A stretch of 64,000 nt of DNA. Source: Pectobacterium carotovorum (GTDB lineage: Bacteria; Pseudomonadota; Gammaproteobacteria; Enterobacterales; Enterobacteriaceae). Below, piece after piece: positions 1 to 8,817 of the stretch; position 1 is the stretch's first letter, and the number at the start of each line of letters is the position of its first letter. Made by a program: the position numbers and the translations under genes. The notes below the pieces were generated by a model. The model saw only the letters and a list, made by a program, of their open reading frames with translations. It was not told the DNA's origin and did not search any database. Location of the stretch: contig NZ_JAXAFK010000006.1 of the NCBI RefSeq assembly GCF_033898505.1, forward strand, positions 1-64,000, given 5' to 3'.

Positions 1-3
1 ATT

Positions 4-123
4 TGCCTGGCGGCGATAGCGCGGTGGTCCCACCTGACCCCATGCCGAACTCAGAAGTGAAACGCCGTAGCGCCGATGGTAGTGTGGGGCTTCCCCATGT
101 GAGAGTAGGGAACTGCCAGGCAT
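4..123 (+). rRNA. rrf: 5S ribosomal RNA
   Basis: 120 nt that match enterobacterial 5S rRNA almost base for base. The ends TGCCTGGC and GCCAGGCA pair to close helix I. It is the last gene of an rRNA operon whose 16S and 23S genes lie outside the window on the left. Confidence 0.97.
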
Positions 124-134
124 CAAACAAGTGG

Positions 135-165
135 AAAGCCTCTGTCGAAAGACAGGGGCTTTTTG
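135..165 (+). terminator. rRNA operon terminator
   Basis: A hairpin with arms AAGCCTCTGTC and GACAGGGGCTT around a GAAA tetraloop is followed by a run of T, 12 bases after 5S. It is a classical intrinsic terminator for the rRNA operon. Confidence 0.9.
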
Positions 166-208
166 CTATGCGTGTTTGGGGAAGACTGACCTGTCAGGAA
201 GACTAATC

Positions 209-310
209 ATGAATCTCTATACTGTGGTGAAAGACCGCCGCGACCAGCCGATTACTGGATGGCTTAGTGTAAACGGCGATCTACTCCGAACTACAAACGG
301 CTATTTCTGA
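209..310 (+). CDS. possible 33-residue peptide after the rRNA operon
   Basis: A short frame opens with ATG nine bases after an AGGA and encodes a 33-residue peptide, MNLYTVVKDRRD at the start. I recognise no family. Its last 20 bases overlap the 3' end of mobB on the other strand. It lies just behind a strong terminator, so it would need its own promoter, and none is obvious. Chance is the simpler explanation. Confidence 0.15.
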   Translation: MNLYTVVKDRRDQPITGWLSVNGDLLRTTNGYF

Positions 311-812
311 GCCATTGGTGAATAAAATTAGCAACCTGCTCCGGCTGATTGATATCAAGTACTGGAAGTATGGTGCTTATCTTAGTATCCGTTGCAATTG
401 CGATAACATATTCATCGATCAAATCACTTAATTCTCTGCCCAACGATTGGCGAAACAAGGCTATTTTAGCGATCTTTTCATGTTTAAAGCCCTCAACCAG
501 CACCAGGTCGAGGGTCGAGGCATCCATTTTCCCTACCAGATCGTAAATATTTGGCTCTTCCTGCTCAGGGGTCTCTGTCATTAATGCCCACCTTTGATTG
601 CTGGCAACGATGGTTTGTGCCGCACCAGCTTTACGCAATTCATAGCTGTCTTTGCCAGGTGTATCAATGTCCATTTGGTGATGCGTATGCTTAATTAACC
701 CGACTCTAACACCATGATTAATAAGCAGAGGAATGACGTGTTTAAGTAATGTTGTTTTACCTGTACCACTATAAGCGGCAACAGCGAGTAAAGGGAGATG
801 ATTAGAACCCAC
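291..812 (-). CDS. mobB: molybdopterin-guanine dinucleotide biosynthesis adaptor MobB
   Basis: A 173-residue GTP-binding protein that helps MobA attach GMP to molybdopterin for bis-MGD enzymes such as nitrate reductase and formate dehydrogenase. The P-loop SGTGKTTLLK lies near residue 15, and the family signatures LIKHTHH and ELRKAGAAQT follow. The length fits E. coli MobB (about 175). The start is GTG at 812 and overlaps the end of mobA by 11 bases, so the two are one transcription unit with likely translational coupling. It is cytoplasmic and known to be dispensable in E. coli. Confidence 0.93.
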   Translation of the reverse strand: MGSNHLPLLAVAAYSGTGKTTLLKHVIPLLINHGVRVGLIKHTHHQMDIDTPGKDSYELRKAGAAQTIVASNQRWALMTETPEQEEPNIYDLVGKMDASTLDLVLVEGFKHEKIAKIALFRQSLGRELSDLIDEYVIAIATDTKISTILPVLDINQPEQVANFIHQWLRNSRL

Positions 813-1380
813 TGCGTTGATCCTCCCAATTGGATAAATCTTCAGGTGAATTCAAATTACGAAACGCTTCAGGCTGATCGTTAAATGAAACGGCTTTTGC
901 TCCAACCTGTTCCATAAATAACATCAGCTTACGATTTCCAAGATGCAGATAGGTCTCTAGTGGTTCAATAAGGTTTTTATTGATTAAGAGTAATGTGGGA
1001 TGTGGACGTTCTCCATCAGTGGCATAAGCCGCATTGGCTTCCCCCCGCACTTGCCACAAACGATGTACCAGATCGAGGGGGAAAGCAGGCACATCACAGG
1101 GGACAAATACCACCCACTCGGACATGGCGGCATGTAATCCACTTAGAATGCCTGCTAGCGGGCCAGGAAAGCTTGTATCAAAGTCACCAATAATTTGGCA
1201 CCCGCTTTGCGCATATACAGCCTGATTGCGGTTGGCACTGATAATAACCTCGTCGACCTGTGCTTTAAGCCGAGAGAGAACGTGTAGGTATAGCGGCTCA
1301 CCGTTCAGTGCTACCAGACCTTTATCGTGTCCGCCCATACGCGTTGCACGTCCGCCTGCGAGAATAACGCCTGTAATCAT
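802..1380 (-). CDS. mobA: molybdenum cofactor guanylyltransferase MobA
   Basis: A 192-residue cytoplasmic enzyme that transfers GMP from GTP to molybdopterin, giving the guanine dinucleotide form of the cofactor. The N-terminal nucleotide-binding loop LAGGRATRMGGHDKGL is the family hallmark, and FVPCDVP near residue 95 fits the Mg/GTP site. It is the first gene of the mobA-mobB pair and starts with ATG. It is divergent from yihD, with 213 bases between them for both promoters. Confidence 0.95.
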   Translation of the reverse strand: MITGVILAGGRATRMGGHDKGLVALNGEPLYLHVLSRLKAQVDEVIISANRNQAVYAQSGCQIIGDFDTSFPGPLAGILSGLHAAMSEWVVFVPCDVPAFPLDLVHRLWQVRGEANAAYATDGERPHPTLLLINKNLIEPLETYLHLGNRKLMLFMEQVGAKAVSFNDQPEAFRNLNSPEDLSNWEDQRSGF

Positions 1381-1593
1381 TTTACTTCCTAATTATCTAT
1401 GCCCACTTTCCTCTGTTCTGAAAGTTTTTGAGGGATAAGCCCTGCGCTATTCTCTGAAAACTTTCGCAGAAGACCAAGTTCTTTCCTCATGTGCGCGAGG
1501 CTGTTATTTTTATCACTATATGCTCAATATCGCTCAAGCGGCTTCCTGCATATTGAAATTTATTGAGTACAAATCGTTTTTAAGGAGAAAAAA

Positions 1594-1863
1594 ATGAAAT
1601 GTCATCGCGTTAATGAGTTGATTGAACTACTGCACCCAGCCTGGCAAAAAGAACCCGATTTAAATCTGGTGCAATTTTTACAAAACCTTGCACAGGAGGC
1701 GGGGTTCGAGGGGCAGTTAAATGAACTGACTGATGATATCCTTATTTACCATCTAAAAATGCGTGATGCAGATAAAGAACAAGTCATTCCCGGTTTGAAG
1801 AAAGACTATGAAGAGGACTTCAAGACCGCTTTGCTTCGTGCCCGGGGAGTTATTAAAGACTAG
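1594..1863 (+). CDS. yihD: DUF1040 family protein YihD
   Basis: An 89-residue acidic protein, nearly collinear with E. coli YihD (same length and the same C-terminal block [14 protein letters not shown]). Its function is not known. It has no signal peptide or membrane segment, so it is probably cytoplasmic. The start is set by AAGGAG 7 bases upstream of the ATG. It stands alone between the divergent mobAB genes and srkA, as in E. coli. Confidence 0.92.
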   Translation: MKCHRVNELIELLHPAWQKEPDLNLVQFLQNLAQEAGFEGQLNELTDDILIYHLKMRDADKEQVIPGLKKDYEEDFKTALLRARGVIKD

Positions 1864-1941
1864 TGGAAAGGAATAACACGTTCATGATGCTAACTATTGC
1901 ACGCATATCTATTATGTTGCCCCTGACCCATTGTGGCCGCG

Positions 1942-2928
1942 ATGAATAGTTCGGTATTTAACTTTCAGACGCTGTTCCCAGATCTGATTATGGATGCCTT
2001 GCTGGATGTTGGGCTGCGCGTTGATTCCGGCCTGACGGCGCTAAACAGCTATGAAAATCGGGTGTATCAGTTTGCGGATGAAGATCGTAAACGCTTCGTG
2101 GTGAAATTTTATCGCCCGGAACGGTGGAGCGCGGCGCAGATTCAGGAAGAGCATATTTTTGCCCAGCAGTTGGCAGAAGATGAAGTCCCTATTGTCGCGC
2201 CCATTTTGCTTAATGGTCAGACTCTGAACGTCTATGAAGGGTTTCATTTTGCCGTATTCCCCAGTGTGGGTGGTCGGCAGTATGAAATGGATAATGAAGA
2301 GCAGCTCGAGTGGGTCGGGCGTTTTCTCGGCCGGATTCACCAGACGGGGCAGAAAGCGTTATTCACCGATCGCCCGACGATTGGGGTAAATGAATATCTG
2401 CATGAACCTTATCGGCTGTTGGAAACATGTCCGCTAATACCGCAAATACATCGACATGATTTTTTACAGGCAACCCGTCAACTGATTGATACAGTTGAAA
2501 CTTATTGGCACAGCGATTGGCGACCACTGCGTTTGCATGGGGATTGTCACCCAGGAAATATTCTGTGGCGTGATGGCCCGCTATTTGTAGATTTGGATGA
2601 TGCTCGTAATGGCCCGGCAATACAGGATTTATGGATGCTGTTGCACGGTGACCGTCGTGAACAACGTATTCAACTGGATATCTTGTTAGAAGCCTATAGC
2701 GAATTTGCGGAATTTCAGGAGAAAGAGCTCGCACTGATTGAACCGCTTCGAGCGATGCGACAGATTTATTATTTAGCCTGGGTGGCTCGTCGCTGGGAAG
2801 ATCCTGCTTTTCCAAAAAATTTCCCCTGGATGACAGATGCTGATTTTTGGTTGAAGCAAACGGCAATATTTATTGGGCAAACTCAGCTGTTACAGGAACC
2901 TCCTCTGCAGCTAATGCCAATGTACTGA
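1942..2928 (+). CDS. srkA: stress response kinase A
   Basis: A 328-residue Ser/Thr protein kinase of the aminoglycoside phosphotransferase fold (formerly YihE/RdoA), linked in E. coli and Salmonella to Cpx envelope stress and survival after DNA damage. The catalytic loop LHGDCHPGNILW and the metal-binding DLDDARNGP are intact in the C-terminal half. The frame is open back to a GTG at 1933, but the ATG at 1942 gives an N-terminus collinear with E. coli SrkA. dsbA follows after 24 bases, so the two are probably co-transcribed as in E. coli. Confidence 0.93.
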   Translation: MNSSVFNFQTLFPDLIMDALLDVGLRVDSGLTALNSYENRVYQFADEDRKRFVVKFYRPERWSAAQIQEEHIFAQQLAEDEVPIVAPILLNGQTLNVYEGFHFAVFPSVGGRQYEMDNEEQLEWVGRFLGRIHQTGQKALFTDRPTIGVNEYLHEPYRLLETCPLIPQIHRHDFLQATRQLIDTVETYWHSDWRPLRLHGDCHPGNILWRDGPLFVDLDDARNGPAIQDLWMLLHGDRREQRIQLDILLEAYSEFAEFQEKELALIEPLRAMRQIYYLAWVARRWEDPAFPKNFPWMTDADFWLKQTAIFIGQTQLLQEPPLQLMPMY

Positions 2929-2952
2929 AATTAAATGGAGAGAGTGAAATTT

Positions 2953-3576
2953 ATGAAAAAATTATGGCTTGCGCTGATTGGCGTTGTTCTGGCATTTAGT
3001 GCTTCTGCTGCAGAGTTTTCTGACGGCAAGCAATATGTAGAATTAGATAAACCTGCAACTCAAGAGCCTCAGGTTCTTGAGTTTTTCTCATTCTATTGCC
3101 CGCACTGCTATCAATTTGAACAGGTTTACCATGTTCCAGATGCAGTAAAAAAAGCGCTGCCAGAAGGGACGAAGATGACACGTTATCACGTGGACTTCCT
3201 GGGCCCATTGGGTAAAAACCTGACTCAGGCCTGGGCTGTTGCTATGGCGCTGGGCGTAGAAGATAAAATTACCCCGCTGATGTTTGATGCCGTTCAGAAA
3301 ACACAGACCGTACAAAAGCCTGAAGATATTCGCGAAGTCTTTGTGAAAGCTGGCGTGAGTGCGGAAGAGTTTGATGGTGCTCTGAATAGCTTCGTTGTGA
3401 AATCTCTGGTTGCCCAGCAGGAAAAAGCGGCTGCAGATTTACAATTACGCGGCGTTCCTGCCATGTTCGTTAACGGTAAATATATGATCAAGAATGATGG
3501 TCTTGATACCAGTTCAATGGATGGGTATGTAAAACAGTACGCTGACGTAGTGAAGTTCCTCATTACCAAGAAGTAA
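2953..3576 (+). CDS. dsbA: periplasmic thiol:disulfide oxidoreductase DsbA
   Basis: The primary donor of disulfide bonds to exported proteins. The 207-residue precursor has a signal peptide ([19 protein letters not shown]) followed by a thioredoxin fold. The active site is CPHC in FYCPHCYQF, and the cis-proline loop is [11 protein letters not shown]. The frame extends upstream to 2935, but the ATG at 2953 begins the signal peptide. It sits directly behind srkA. In soft-rot bacteria DsbA is needed to fold secreted pectate lyases and cellulases (established for the genus; not visible here). Confidence 0.96.
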   Translation: MKKLWLALIGVVLAFSASAAEFSDGKQYVELDKPATQEPQVLEFFSFYCPHCYQFEQVYHVPDAVKKALPEGTKMTRYHVDFLGPLGKNLTQAWAVAMALGVEDKITPLMFDAVQKTQTVQKPEDIREVFVKAGVSAEEFDGALNSFVVKSLVAQQEKAAADLQLRGVPAMFVNGKYMIKNDGLDTSSMDGYVKQYADVVKFLITKK

Positions 3577-3585
3577 TTATTTAAT

Positions 3586-3613
3586 AAGTCATGCGGGTAA
3601 AGCCGCATGACTT
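3586..3613 (+). terminator. hairpin after dsbA
   Basis: Arms AAGTCATGCGG and CCGCATGACTT form an 11-bp stem ten bases after the dsbA stop. The T-tract behind it is weak (TTATACCTT), so it may be a 3'-end stabiliser or a modest terminator for srkA-dsbA. Confidence 0.65.
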
Positions 3614-3683
3614 TATACCTTCCCGCTGTTCATCTTCTTATCTTTATATCTCCCTAATCCGCAATGGCTATTTATCTTTTTTT

Positions 3684-3692
3684 ATATCCACA
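3684..3692 (+). promoter_or_regulatory. near-match DnaA box upstream of polA
   Basis: ATATCCACA, one mismatch from the DnaA box TTATCCACA, in the same orientation as the perfect box at 3826. It lies in the 375-base AT-rich gap between dsbA and polA, which holds no credible gene. Confidence 0.4.
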
Positions 3693-3825
3693 AATTGGAT
3701 GACGGTTTTCTGTGCCTCAAAAATAAACACTTTATATTATAACTGCATGAAATTAATGAATATAAAAAAACTCCTTGAGATAACAGAGGAAATTAATAAT
3801 TAAGAGGATAAAATTATTCACAAAG

Positions 3826-3834
3826 TTATCCACA
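3826..3834 (+). promoter_or_regulatory. perfect DnaA box upstream of polA
   Basis: TTATCCACA matches the high-affinity DnaA box exactly and lies 118 bases before the polA start. Four GATC (Dam) sites follow within 103 bases (3839, 3850, 3885, 3938). DnaA stimulation of polA has been reported in E. coli, so a regulatory role is plausible. Confidence 0.65.
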
Positions 3835-3951
3835 GGAAGATCTTGCGAGGATCCATGCAAAATCAGCCAATATCTTACGTTAAGGATCGTCTCTTTCCCT
3901 GACCTATGGCATGCTTAGCGCCATGACAGACAACAACGATCACGGCAGGCT

Positions 3952-6741
3952 ATGGCTCAGATTGCAGAAAACCCTTTAATACTGGTAGACGGTTCATCCT
4001 ATTTGTATCGTGCTTATCACGCTTTTCCACCGTTAACAAACAGCGCGGGAGAAGCAACCGGTGCAATGTATGGCGTACTGAATATGCTACGCAGTTTGCT
4101 GCTGCAATATCAGCCCAGCCATGTTGCCGTTGTTTTTGATGCGAAAGGGAAAACGTTTCGCGATGAACTGTTCGAAAATTATAAGGCTCACCGCCCACCG
4201 ATGCCGGAGGATCTGCGCGAACAGATAGAACCTCTGCATAAGATGGTGAAAGCGATGGGGCTGCCGCTTTTGGCGGTTTCCGGCGTAGAAGCGGACGATG
4301 TGATCGGCACGCTCGCCGTTCAGGCGGAAAAAGCGGGTAAGCCAGTGCTGATTAGTACCGGCGATAAAGATATGGCGCAGTTGGTGACGCCAAGCGTGAC
4401 GCTCATTAATACCATGAATAACACCATTCTTGGCCCACAGGAAGTGTGTGATAAATACGGTATTCCCCCTGAGCTGATTATCGATTTCCTTGCGCTGATG
4501 GGAGATGCATCGGATAACATTCCTGGTGTACCCGGCGTGGGTGAAAAAACGGCGCAGGCGCTATTGCAAGGTCTTGGTGGGCTGGATTCGCTGTATGCTA
4601 ATCTGGATAAAATTGCCGAGCTTTCTTTCCGTGGTGCGAAAACCATGGCGCCGAAGCTGGAGCAGCATAAAGACGTGGCCTACCTCTCTTATCAGCTTGC
4701 CACCATTAAAACGGATGTTGAGTTGGATCTCAGCAGCGAGCAGCTTACCGTTAATGAACCGGATGTGGATGAGCTGCATCGTCTCTTTTCCCGTTATGAA
4801 TTCAAACGCTGGCTATCAGATGTTGAATCAGGTACCTGGCTGGAAGGGAAAAAAAGCAGCCAGCCTGTTCAGGCTGTGAGCAAGGTGGTGGTTGAGCAGG
4901 TCGTTGAAGAAGATAACGCCCCTACGCTTTCTGCCGACGGTTATGTCACGATTCTTGATGAGAAAACGCTGCTCGATTGGGTTGAACGTTTAAAACAGGC
5001 TGAGGTTTTCGCTTTTGATACGGAAACCGACGGGCTGGATACGCTTACTGCTAACCTGATTGGTCTATCATTTGCGATTAAACCGGGTGAAGCGGCTTAT
5101 TTGCCGTTGGCGCATGACTATCTGGATGCACCGGAACAGCTGGATCGCGACAAGGTGTTGGATTTGTTCAAACCGCTGCTGGAAGATGAGAAGCTGCTTA
5201 AGGTTGGTCAGAATCTCAAATTTGATAAAGGTGTGATGCAGCGGTACGACATCGATTTACGCGGTATCGCGTTTGATACCATGTTGGAATCCTACGTACT
5301 CGACAGTGTGGCGGGCCGCCACGATATGGATAGCCTGGCCGAACGTTATCTGAACCACAAAACCATTACCTTTGAAGAGATCGCGGGTAAGGGGAAAAAT
5401 CAGCTGACGTTTAATCAGATCGCACTGGAACAGGCTGGGCCTTATGCGGCCGAGGATGCGGACGTCACGCTGCATCTGCACCAGAAACTGTGGGGGAAAC
5501 TTCAGCCGCATGCAGACTTGTGTCAGGTCTTCCAGACTATAGATATGCCGCTGGTGCCAGTTTTATCCCGCATCGAACGTACTGGCGTGCTGATCGATCC
5601 CGCGATTCTGGCGGAGCACTCAAAAGAGCTGACAACCCGTTTGGCGGAGCTGGAAACACAAGCGTATGAGCTGGCGGGTGAAGAGTTCAATCTCTCATCG
5701 ACCAAGCAGCTACAGGGCATTCTGTATGAAAAGCAAAAGCTGCCGATTCTGAAGAAAACGCCAAAAGGCGCACCGTCAACCAATGAAGAAGTGCTGGCTG
5801 AACTGGCGCTGGATTACCCTCTGCCGAAGCTGATTCTGGAATATCGTGGGTTGGCCAAGCTGAAATCTACTTACACCGATAAGCTACCGCTGATGATCAA
5901 TCCGGCGACAAAGCGTGTGCATACGTCTTATCACCAGGCCGTTACTGCGACCGGGCGTTTGTCTTCCAGCGATCCGAACCTGCAAAATATCCCGGTGCGT
6001 AATGACGAAGGGCGCCGTATTCGTCAGGCATTTATTGCGCCGAAGGGCTACAGCATTGTGGCGGCGGACTACTCGCAAATCGAACTGCGTATCATGGCGC
6101 ACTTATCCGGTGATAAAGGGCTGTTGAACGCATTTGCGAACGGGCTGGATATCCACCGGGCAACGGCGTCAGAAGTGTTTGGCATTGCGTTGGATAAGGT
6201 GACATCAGAACAGCGTCGCAGTGCGAAAGCGATCAACTTTGGTCTGATCTACGGTATGAGCGCATTTGGTCTGTCGCGTCAGTTGAATATTCCCCGTAGC
6301 GAATCGCAGAAATACATGAACCTGTATTTTGAGCGTTACCCGGGTGTGCAGGATTACATGGAGCGTACACGCCAACAGGCCGCGGAGCATGGCTATGTGT
6401 CCACGCTTGACGGTCGCCGCCTCTATCTGCCTGATATCCATTCTCGTAATGCGATGGCGCGTAAAGGTGCGGAGCGTGCGGCGATTAACGCCCCGATGCA
6501 GGGCACCGCTGCTGATATTATTAAGAAAGCGATGATCGCGATTGACGACTGGCTACAGAAAGACGCGCCGCAGGTGAAGATGATCATGCAGGTTCACGAT
6601 GAGCTGGTTTTCGAGATCCACGATTCGGTTATTGAAGAATCCATTAGTAAAATCAAAGCATTAATGGAAGGTTGTATGCAATTGAATGTCCCGTTACAGG
6701 TCGACATCGGTACGGGCATGAACTGGGATGAAGCACATTAA
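3952..6741 (+). CDS. polA: DNA polymerase I
   Basis: 929 residues, collinear with E. coli Pol I (928). In order: the 5'-3' exonuclease (residues 1 to about 300, with [14 protein letters not shown] and [18 protein letters not shown]), the 3'-5' proofreading exonuclease ([11 protein letters not shown] near 355) and the polymerase domain with motif A DYSQIELR near 705, the O-helix [14 protein letters not shown] and motif C VHDELVFE near 882. It fills gaps after RNA-primer removal and excision repair. All catalytic carboxylates I can check are present. The start is the ATG after GGCAGG. Spot 42 RNA follows, as in E. coli. Confidence 0.97.
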   Translation: MAQIAENPLILVDGSSYLYRAYHAFPPLTNSAGEATGAMYGVLNMLRSLLLQYQPSHVAVVFDAKGKTFRDELFENYKAHRPPMPEDLREQIEPLHKMVKAMGLPLLAVSGVEADDVIGTLAVQAEKAGKPVLISTGDKDMAQLVTPSVTLINTMNNTILGPQEVCDKYGIPPELIIDFLALMGDASDNIPGVPGVGEKTAQALLQGLGGLDSLYANLDKIAELSFRGAKTMAPKLEQHKDVAYLSYQLATIKTDVELDLSSEQLTVNEPDVDELHRLFSRYEFKRWLSDVESGTWLEGKKSSQPVQAVSKVVVEQVVEEDNAPTLSADGYVTILDEKTLLDWVERLKQAEVFAFDTETDGLDTLTANLIGLSFAIKPGEAAYLPLAHDYLDAPEQLDRDKVLDLFKPLLEDEKLLKVGQNLKFDKGVMQRYDIDLRGIAFDTMLESYVLDSVAGRHDMDSLAERYLNHKTITFEEIAGKGKNQLTFNQIALEQAGPYAAEDADVTLHLHQKLWGKLQPHADLCQVFQTIDMPLVPVLSRIERTGVLIDPAILAEHSKELTTRLAELETQAYELAGEEFNLSSTKQLQGILYEKQKLPILKKTPKGAPSTNEEVLAELALDYPLPKLILEYRGLAKLKSTYTDKLPLMINPATKRVHTSYHQAVTATGRLSSSDPNLQNIPVRNDEGRRIRQAFIAPKGYSIVAADYSQIELRIMAHLSGDKGLLNAFANGLDIHRATASEVFGIALDKVTSEQRRSAKAINFGLIYGMSAFGLSRQLNIPRSESQKYMNLYFERYPGVQDYMERTRQQAAEHGYVSTLDGRRLYLPDIHSRNAMARKGAERAAINAPMQGTAADIIKKAMIAIDDWLQKDAPQVKMIMQVHDELVFEIHDSVIEESISKIKALMEGCMQLNVPLQVDIGTGMNWDEAH

Positions 6742-6850
6742 TGGCCGATTCTTGCGCTATTTCTGTAATTAAATAACAGTATTGTGTGACCTGGTTTAAC
6801 TTTGTGTAATCGATAACCATTTTCTATGAAAGTAAACAACAAAAAATCCT

Positions 6851-6878
6851 TTGTTCCCGTGAAAAAATAGGGTAGAGT
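6851..6878 (+). promoter_or_regulatory. promoter of Spot 42 RNA
   Basis: TTGTTC and TAGAGT with a 16-bp spacer, the -10 ending 7 bases before the expected first base of the RNA. A TGTGA half-site lies further upstream near 6785. In E. coli, cAMP-CRP represses this promoter, but the second half of a CRP site is not convincing here. Confidence 0.55.
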
Positions 6879-6885
6879 TAAAGAC

Positions 6886-6992
6886 GTAGGGTACAGAGGT
6901 AAGATGTTCTATCTTTCAGACCTTTTACTTCACGTAATCGGATTTGGCTGAATATTAGCCGCCCCGCTCAGTTTTGAGCGGGGCGTTTTTTA
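6886..6992 (+). ncRNA. spf: Spot 42 small regulatory RNA
   Basis: About 107 nt that match E. coli Spot 42 nearly exactly over the first 75 bases, starting GTAGGGTACAGAGGTAAG. The terminator stem (GCCCCGCTCA/TGAGCGGGGC then T-run) differs in sequence but keeps its shape. It is an Hfq-dependent RNA that represses many catabolic and transport genes when glucose is present. Its position just behind polA is conserved. Confidence 0.95.
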
Positions 6993-7157
6993 TGGGGCTT
7001 ATCCAGGTTTTTTACCCCTCAAAACGGCGGTAGCTACGTGGCTGGCAGCAAGGTGTCAGCGCGGTTTCGAGGGTGAAAATAACGTCTCTGGTGGGCGATC
7101 ATTGCGGGAAAGTGGGGGCGTGATGCGAGTGATGATGCTCTGCACCACGCGAAAGAA

Positions 7158-7793
7158 TTATTCTGCTTCTTGTTCTTCTTCTGCGTGTTCTAGCGTGCTG
7201 AACCAGTTATCCAATTTCTGCCGTAGTTTATCGACACCGAGTTTTTTCAGTGATGAAAACGCTTCGACCTGAATATCACCCATAAATGGCAAGACTGCCT
7301 CGCGAACCATATTCAACTGTGCCTTACGTGCGCCAGAGGCCAGCTTATCGGCTTTGGTCAGCAGTACTAAGACTGGAAGCTCGACATCGACCGCCCACTG
7401 AATCATTTGCTGATCGAGATCTTTCAGCGGATGGCGAATATCCATTAGCACAACCAGCCCCTTCAGGCTGTTACGCTTTTGCAGATATTCACCGAGCGCA
7501 CGTTGCCATTTGATCTTCATTTGCTCTGGCACTTCGGCATAGCCATAGCCGGGGAGATCGACCAAACGCACGCCGTCGGTCACTTCGAACAGGTTGATCA
7601 ACTGGGTACGGCCCGGCGTTTTACTGGTTCGTGCCAGGTTCTTCTGATTGGTCAGCGTGTTCAGCGCGCTGGATTTTCCGGCGTTAGAGCGCCCAGCAAA
7701 GGCCACTTCAATACCGCTATCTGTTGCCAGATGGCGAATATCCGGGGCGCTGATGATAAAACGCGTCATGTGGTAGTTATATTGCTGGGTCAC
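7158..7793 (-). CDS. engB: ribosome biogenesis GTPase EngB (YihA/YsxC)
   Basis: A 211-residue essential GTPase acting in 50S subunit assembly. The G-motifs are GRSNAGKSS (G1), DLPGYGYA (G3) and LLTKADKL (G4). The frame runs upstream to 7874, but the GTG at 7793 gives [12 protein letters not shown], aligning with the E. coli N-terminus and length (210). The C-terminus is acidic. Unlike E. coli, I see no CsrC-like RNA between engB and yihI. Confidence 0.93.
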   Translation of the reverse strand: MTQQYNYHMTRFIISAPDIRHLATDSGIEVAFAGRSNAGKSSALNTLTNQKNLARTSKTPGRTQLINLFEVTDGVRLVDLPGYGYAEVPEQMKIKWQRALGEYLQKRNSLKGLVVLMDIRHPLKDLDQQMIQWAVDVELPVLVLLTKADKLASGARKAQLNMVREAVLPFMGDIQVEAFSSLKKLGVDKLRQKLDNWFSTLEHAEEEQEAE

Positions 7794-7969
7794 GATGGTT
7801 ATCTCTATCTGGATCTCTGTCTGGTTGGGGATTATACCTGTAACTGACAATAAAGGCGGGTTTATCTGCCTCAAAGCTCAGCTGTCTGATGTGGACGCTT
7901 TTTTATTCTTGGGCTTTCTGCTAGATTCCGCCGCACTTCCCTTATATCTGTGTACCTGAGAACAACATT

Positions 7970-8524
7970 ATGAACCGACCTGTCAAAGGGGCTGCCGATA
8001 AGGCAGGAAAACCCAAAGTAAAAAGAAAGACTCGCGAAGAGTTAGAGCGCGAAGCGTGTGAGCGTAAGAAAGATAAAAAGCATCGCGGTCACGCGGCGGG
8101 CAGCCGAACTCAGGAAAAAGCGTCCACCGATCAGCGTTCTGGTCAGCGTAAAGTCGCCGATCCGCGTATTGGTAGTAAGAAGCCCGTACAGCTTGGCGTG
8201 TTAGACAGCGCCGTCGAGAAACCGAAGCCTAAGTCGAAGCCTTCTGCGCCAGTGGAGAAAGTCGTTGCTGCCAAGCCGGCAATGTCACCGGAAGAAGAGC
8301 TGGAAATGTTAGAAAACGATTCACGTCTGGATGCTTTATTAGATCGTCTGGATAGCGGTGAAACGCTAAGCGCCAAAGATCAGTCATGGGTTGATGAAAC
8401 GCTGGATCGTATCGATATCCTGATGGAAGAGCTTGGAATTGAGTTGGGCGATGATGACGAAGAAGAGCAGCAGGAAGATATGTTGCAGCTTTTGAAACGT
8501 AATAACCCGAAAGACGCGTTCTAA
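7970..8524 (+). CDS. yihI: Der GTPase-activating protein YihI
   Basis: 184 residues in two parts: a very basic N-terminal half ([23 protein letters not shown]) and an acidic, leucine-rich C-terminal half ([21 protein letters not shown], then a D/E-rich tail). This layout and the motif [12 protein letters not shown] match E. coli YihI, which stimulates the Der GTPase and so tunes 50S assembly. It is slightly longer than E. coli (169). A small membrane-protein gene begins 3 bases after its stop. Confidence 0.9.
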   Translation: MNRPVKGAADKAGKPKVKRKTREELEREACERKKDKKHRGHAAGSRTQEKASTDQRSGQRKVADPRIGSKKPVQLGVLDSAVEKPKPKSKPSAPVEKVVAAKPAMSPEEELEMLENDSRLDALLDRLDSGETLSAKDQSWVDETLDRIDILMEELGIELGDDDEEEQQEDMLQLLKRNNPKDAF

Positions 8525-8527
8525 TCA

Positions 8528-8695
8528 ATGAAATGGCTGTTTCTGTTCCTGATATTGCTGGTCGCGTTTTATCTGCTCTATCTGTTCAGTAAACTATGGC
8601 TATTATCGAAGCGTAAGCATCGGTTGCATCGCGCCCTGTTTAACGGGCGCATGAATCAAGTACGACGCCCAAGACAAAAACGTGACGGCTCTTAG
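8528..8695 (+). CDS. 55-residue single-span membrane protein
   Basis: The frame begins 3 bases after the yihI stop. It encodes one strongly hydrophobic N-terminal helix (MKWLFLFLILLVAFYLLYLF) followed by a highly basic tail rich in K, R and H, an N-out or tail-in-cytoplasm single-span protein by the positive-inside rule. No strong ribosome site lies before the ATG, so translation may be coupled to yihI. I do not recognise the family. Position and composition favour a real gene over chance. Confidence 0.6.
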   Translation: MKWLFLFLILLVAFYLLYLFSKLWLLSKRKHRLHRALFNGRMNQVRRPRQKRDGS

Positions 8696-8723
8696 GGCGA
8701 GTCTCAGGGATAAGACGAGTAGC

Positions 8724-8743
8724 AAAACGTAGGAAACGTTTTT
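8724..8743. repeat. short palindromic repeat, copy 1
   Basis: AAAACGTAGGAAACGTTTTT, an imperfect palindrome between the small membrane gene and hemN. A near-identical copy lies behind pitA at 40247-40268. Confidence 0.5.
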
Positions 8744-8817
8744 GAGCGCCATTTGTTGGCGACCTGAAGGAGGGTAAGGATCACCCACCGAGTAAAAACT
8801 GGAAGGAGTGAGCGAAT

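Noticed and set aside
3591..3803. 70-codon frame between dsbA and polA
   Set aside because: AT-rich, begins within the dsbA hairpin, no ribosome site, crosses a DnaA-box region; not credible as a gene.
7794..7969. CsrC-like small RNA between engB and yihI
   Set aside because: E. coli has csrC here, but this gap is only about 176 bases and shows just two GGA motifs and no array of GGA hairpins.
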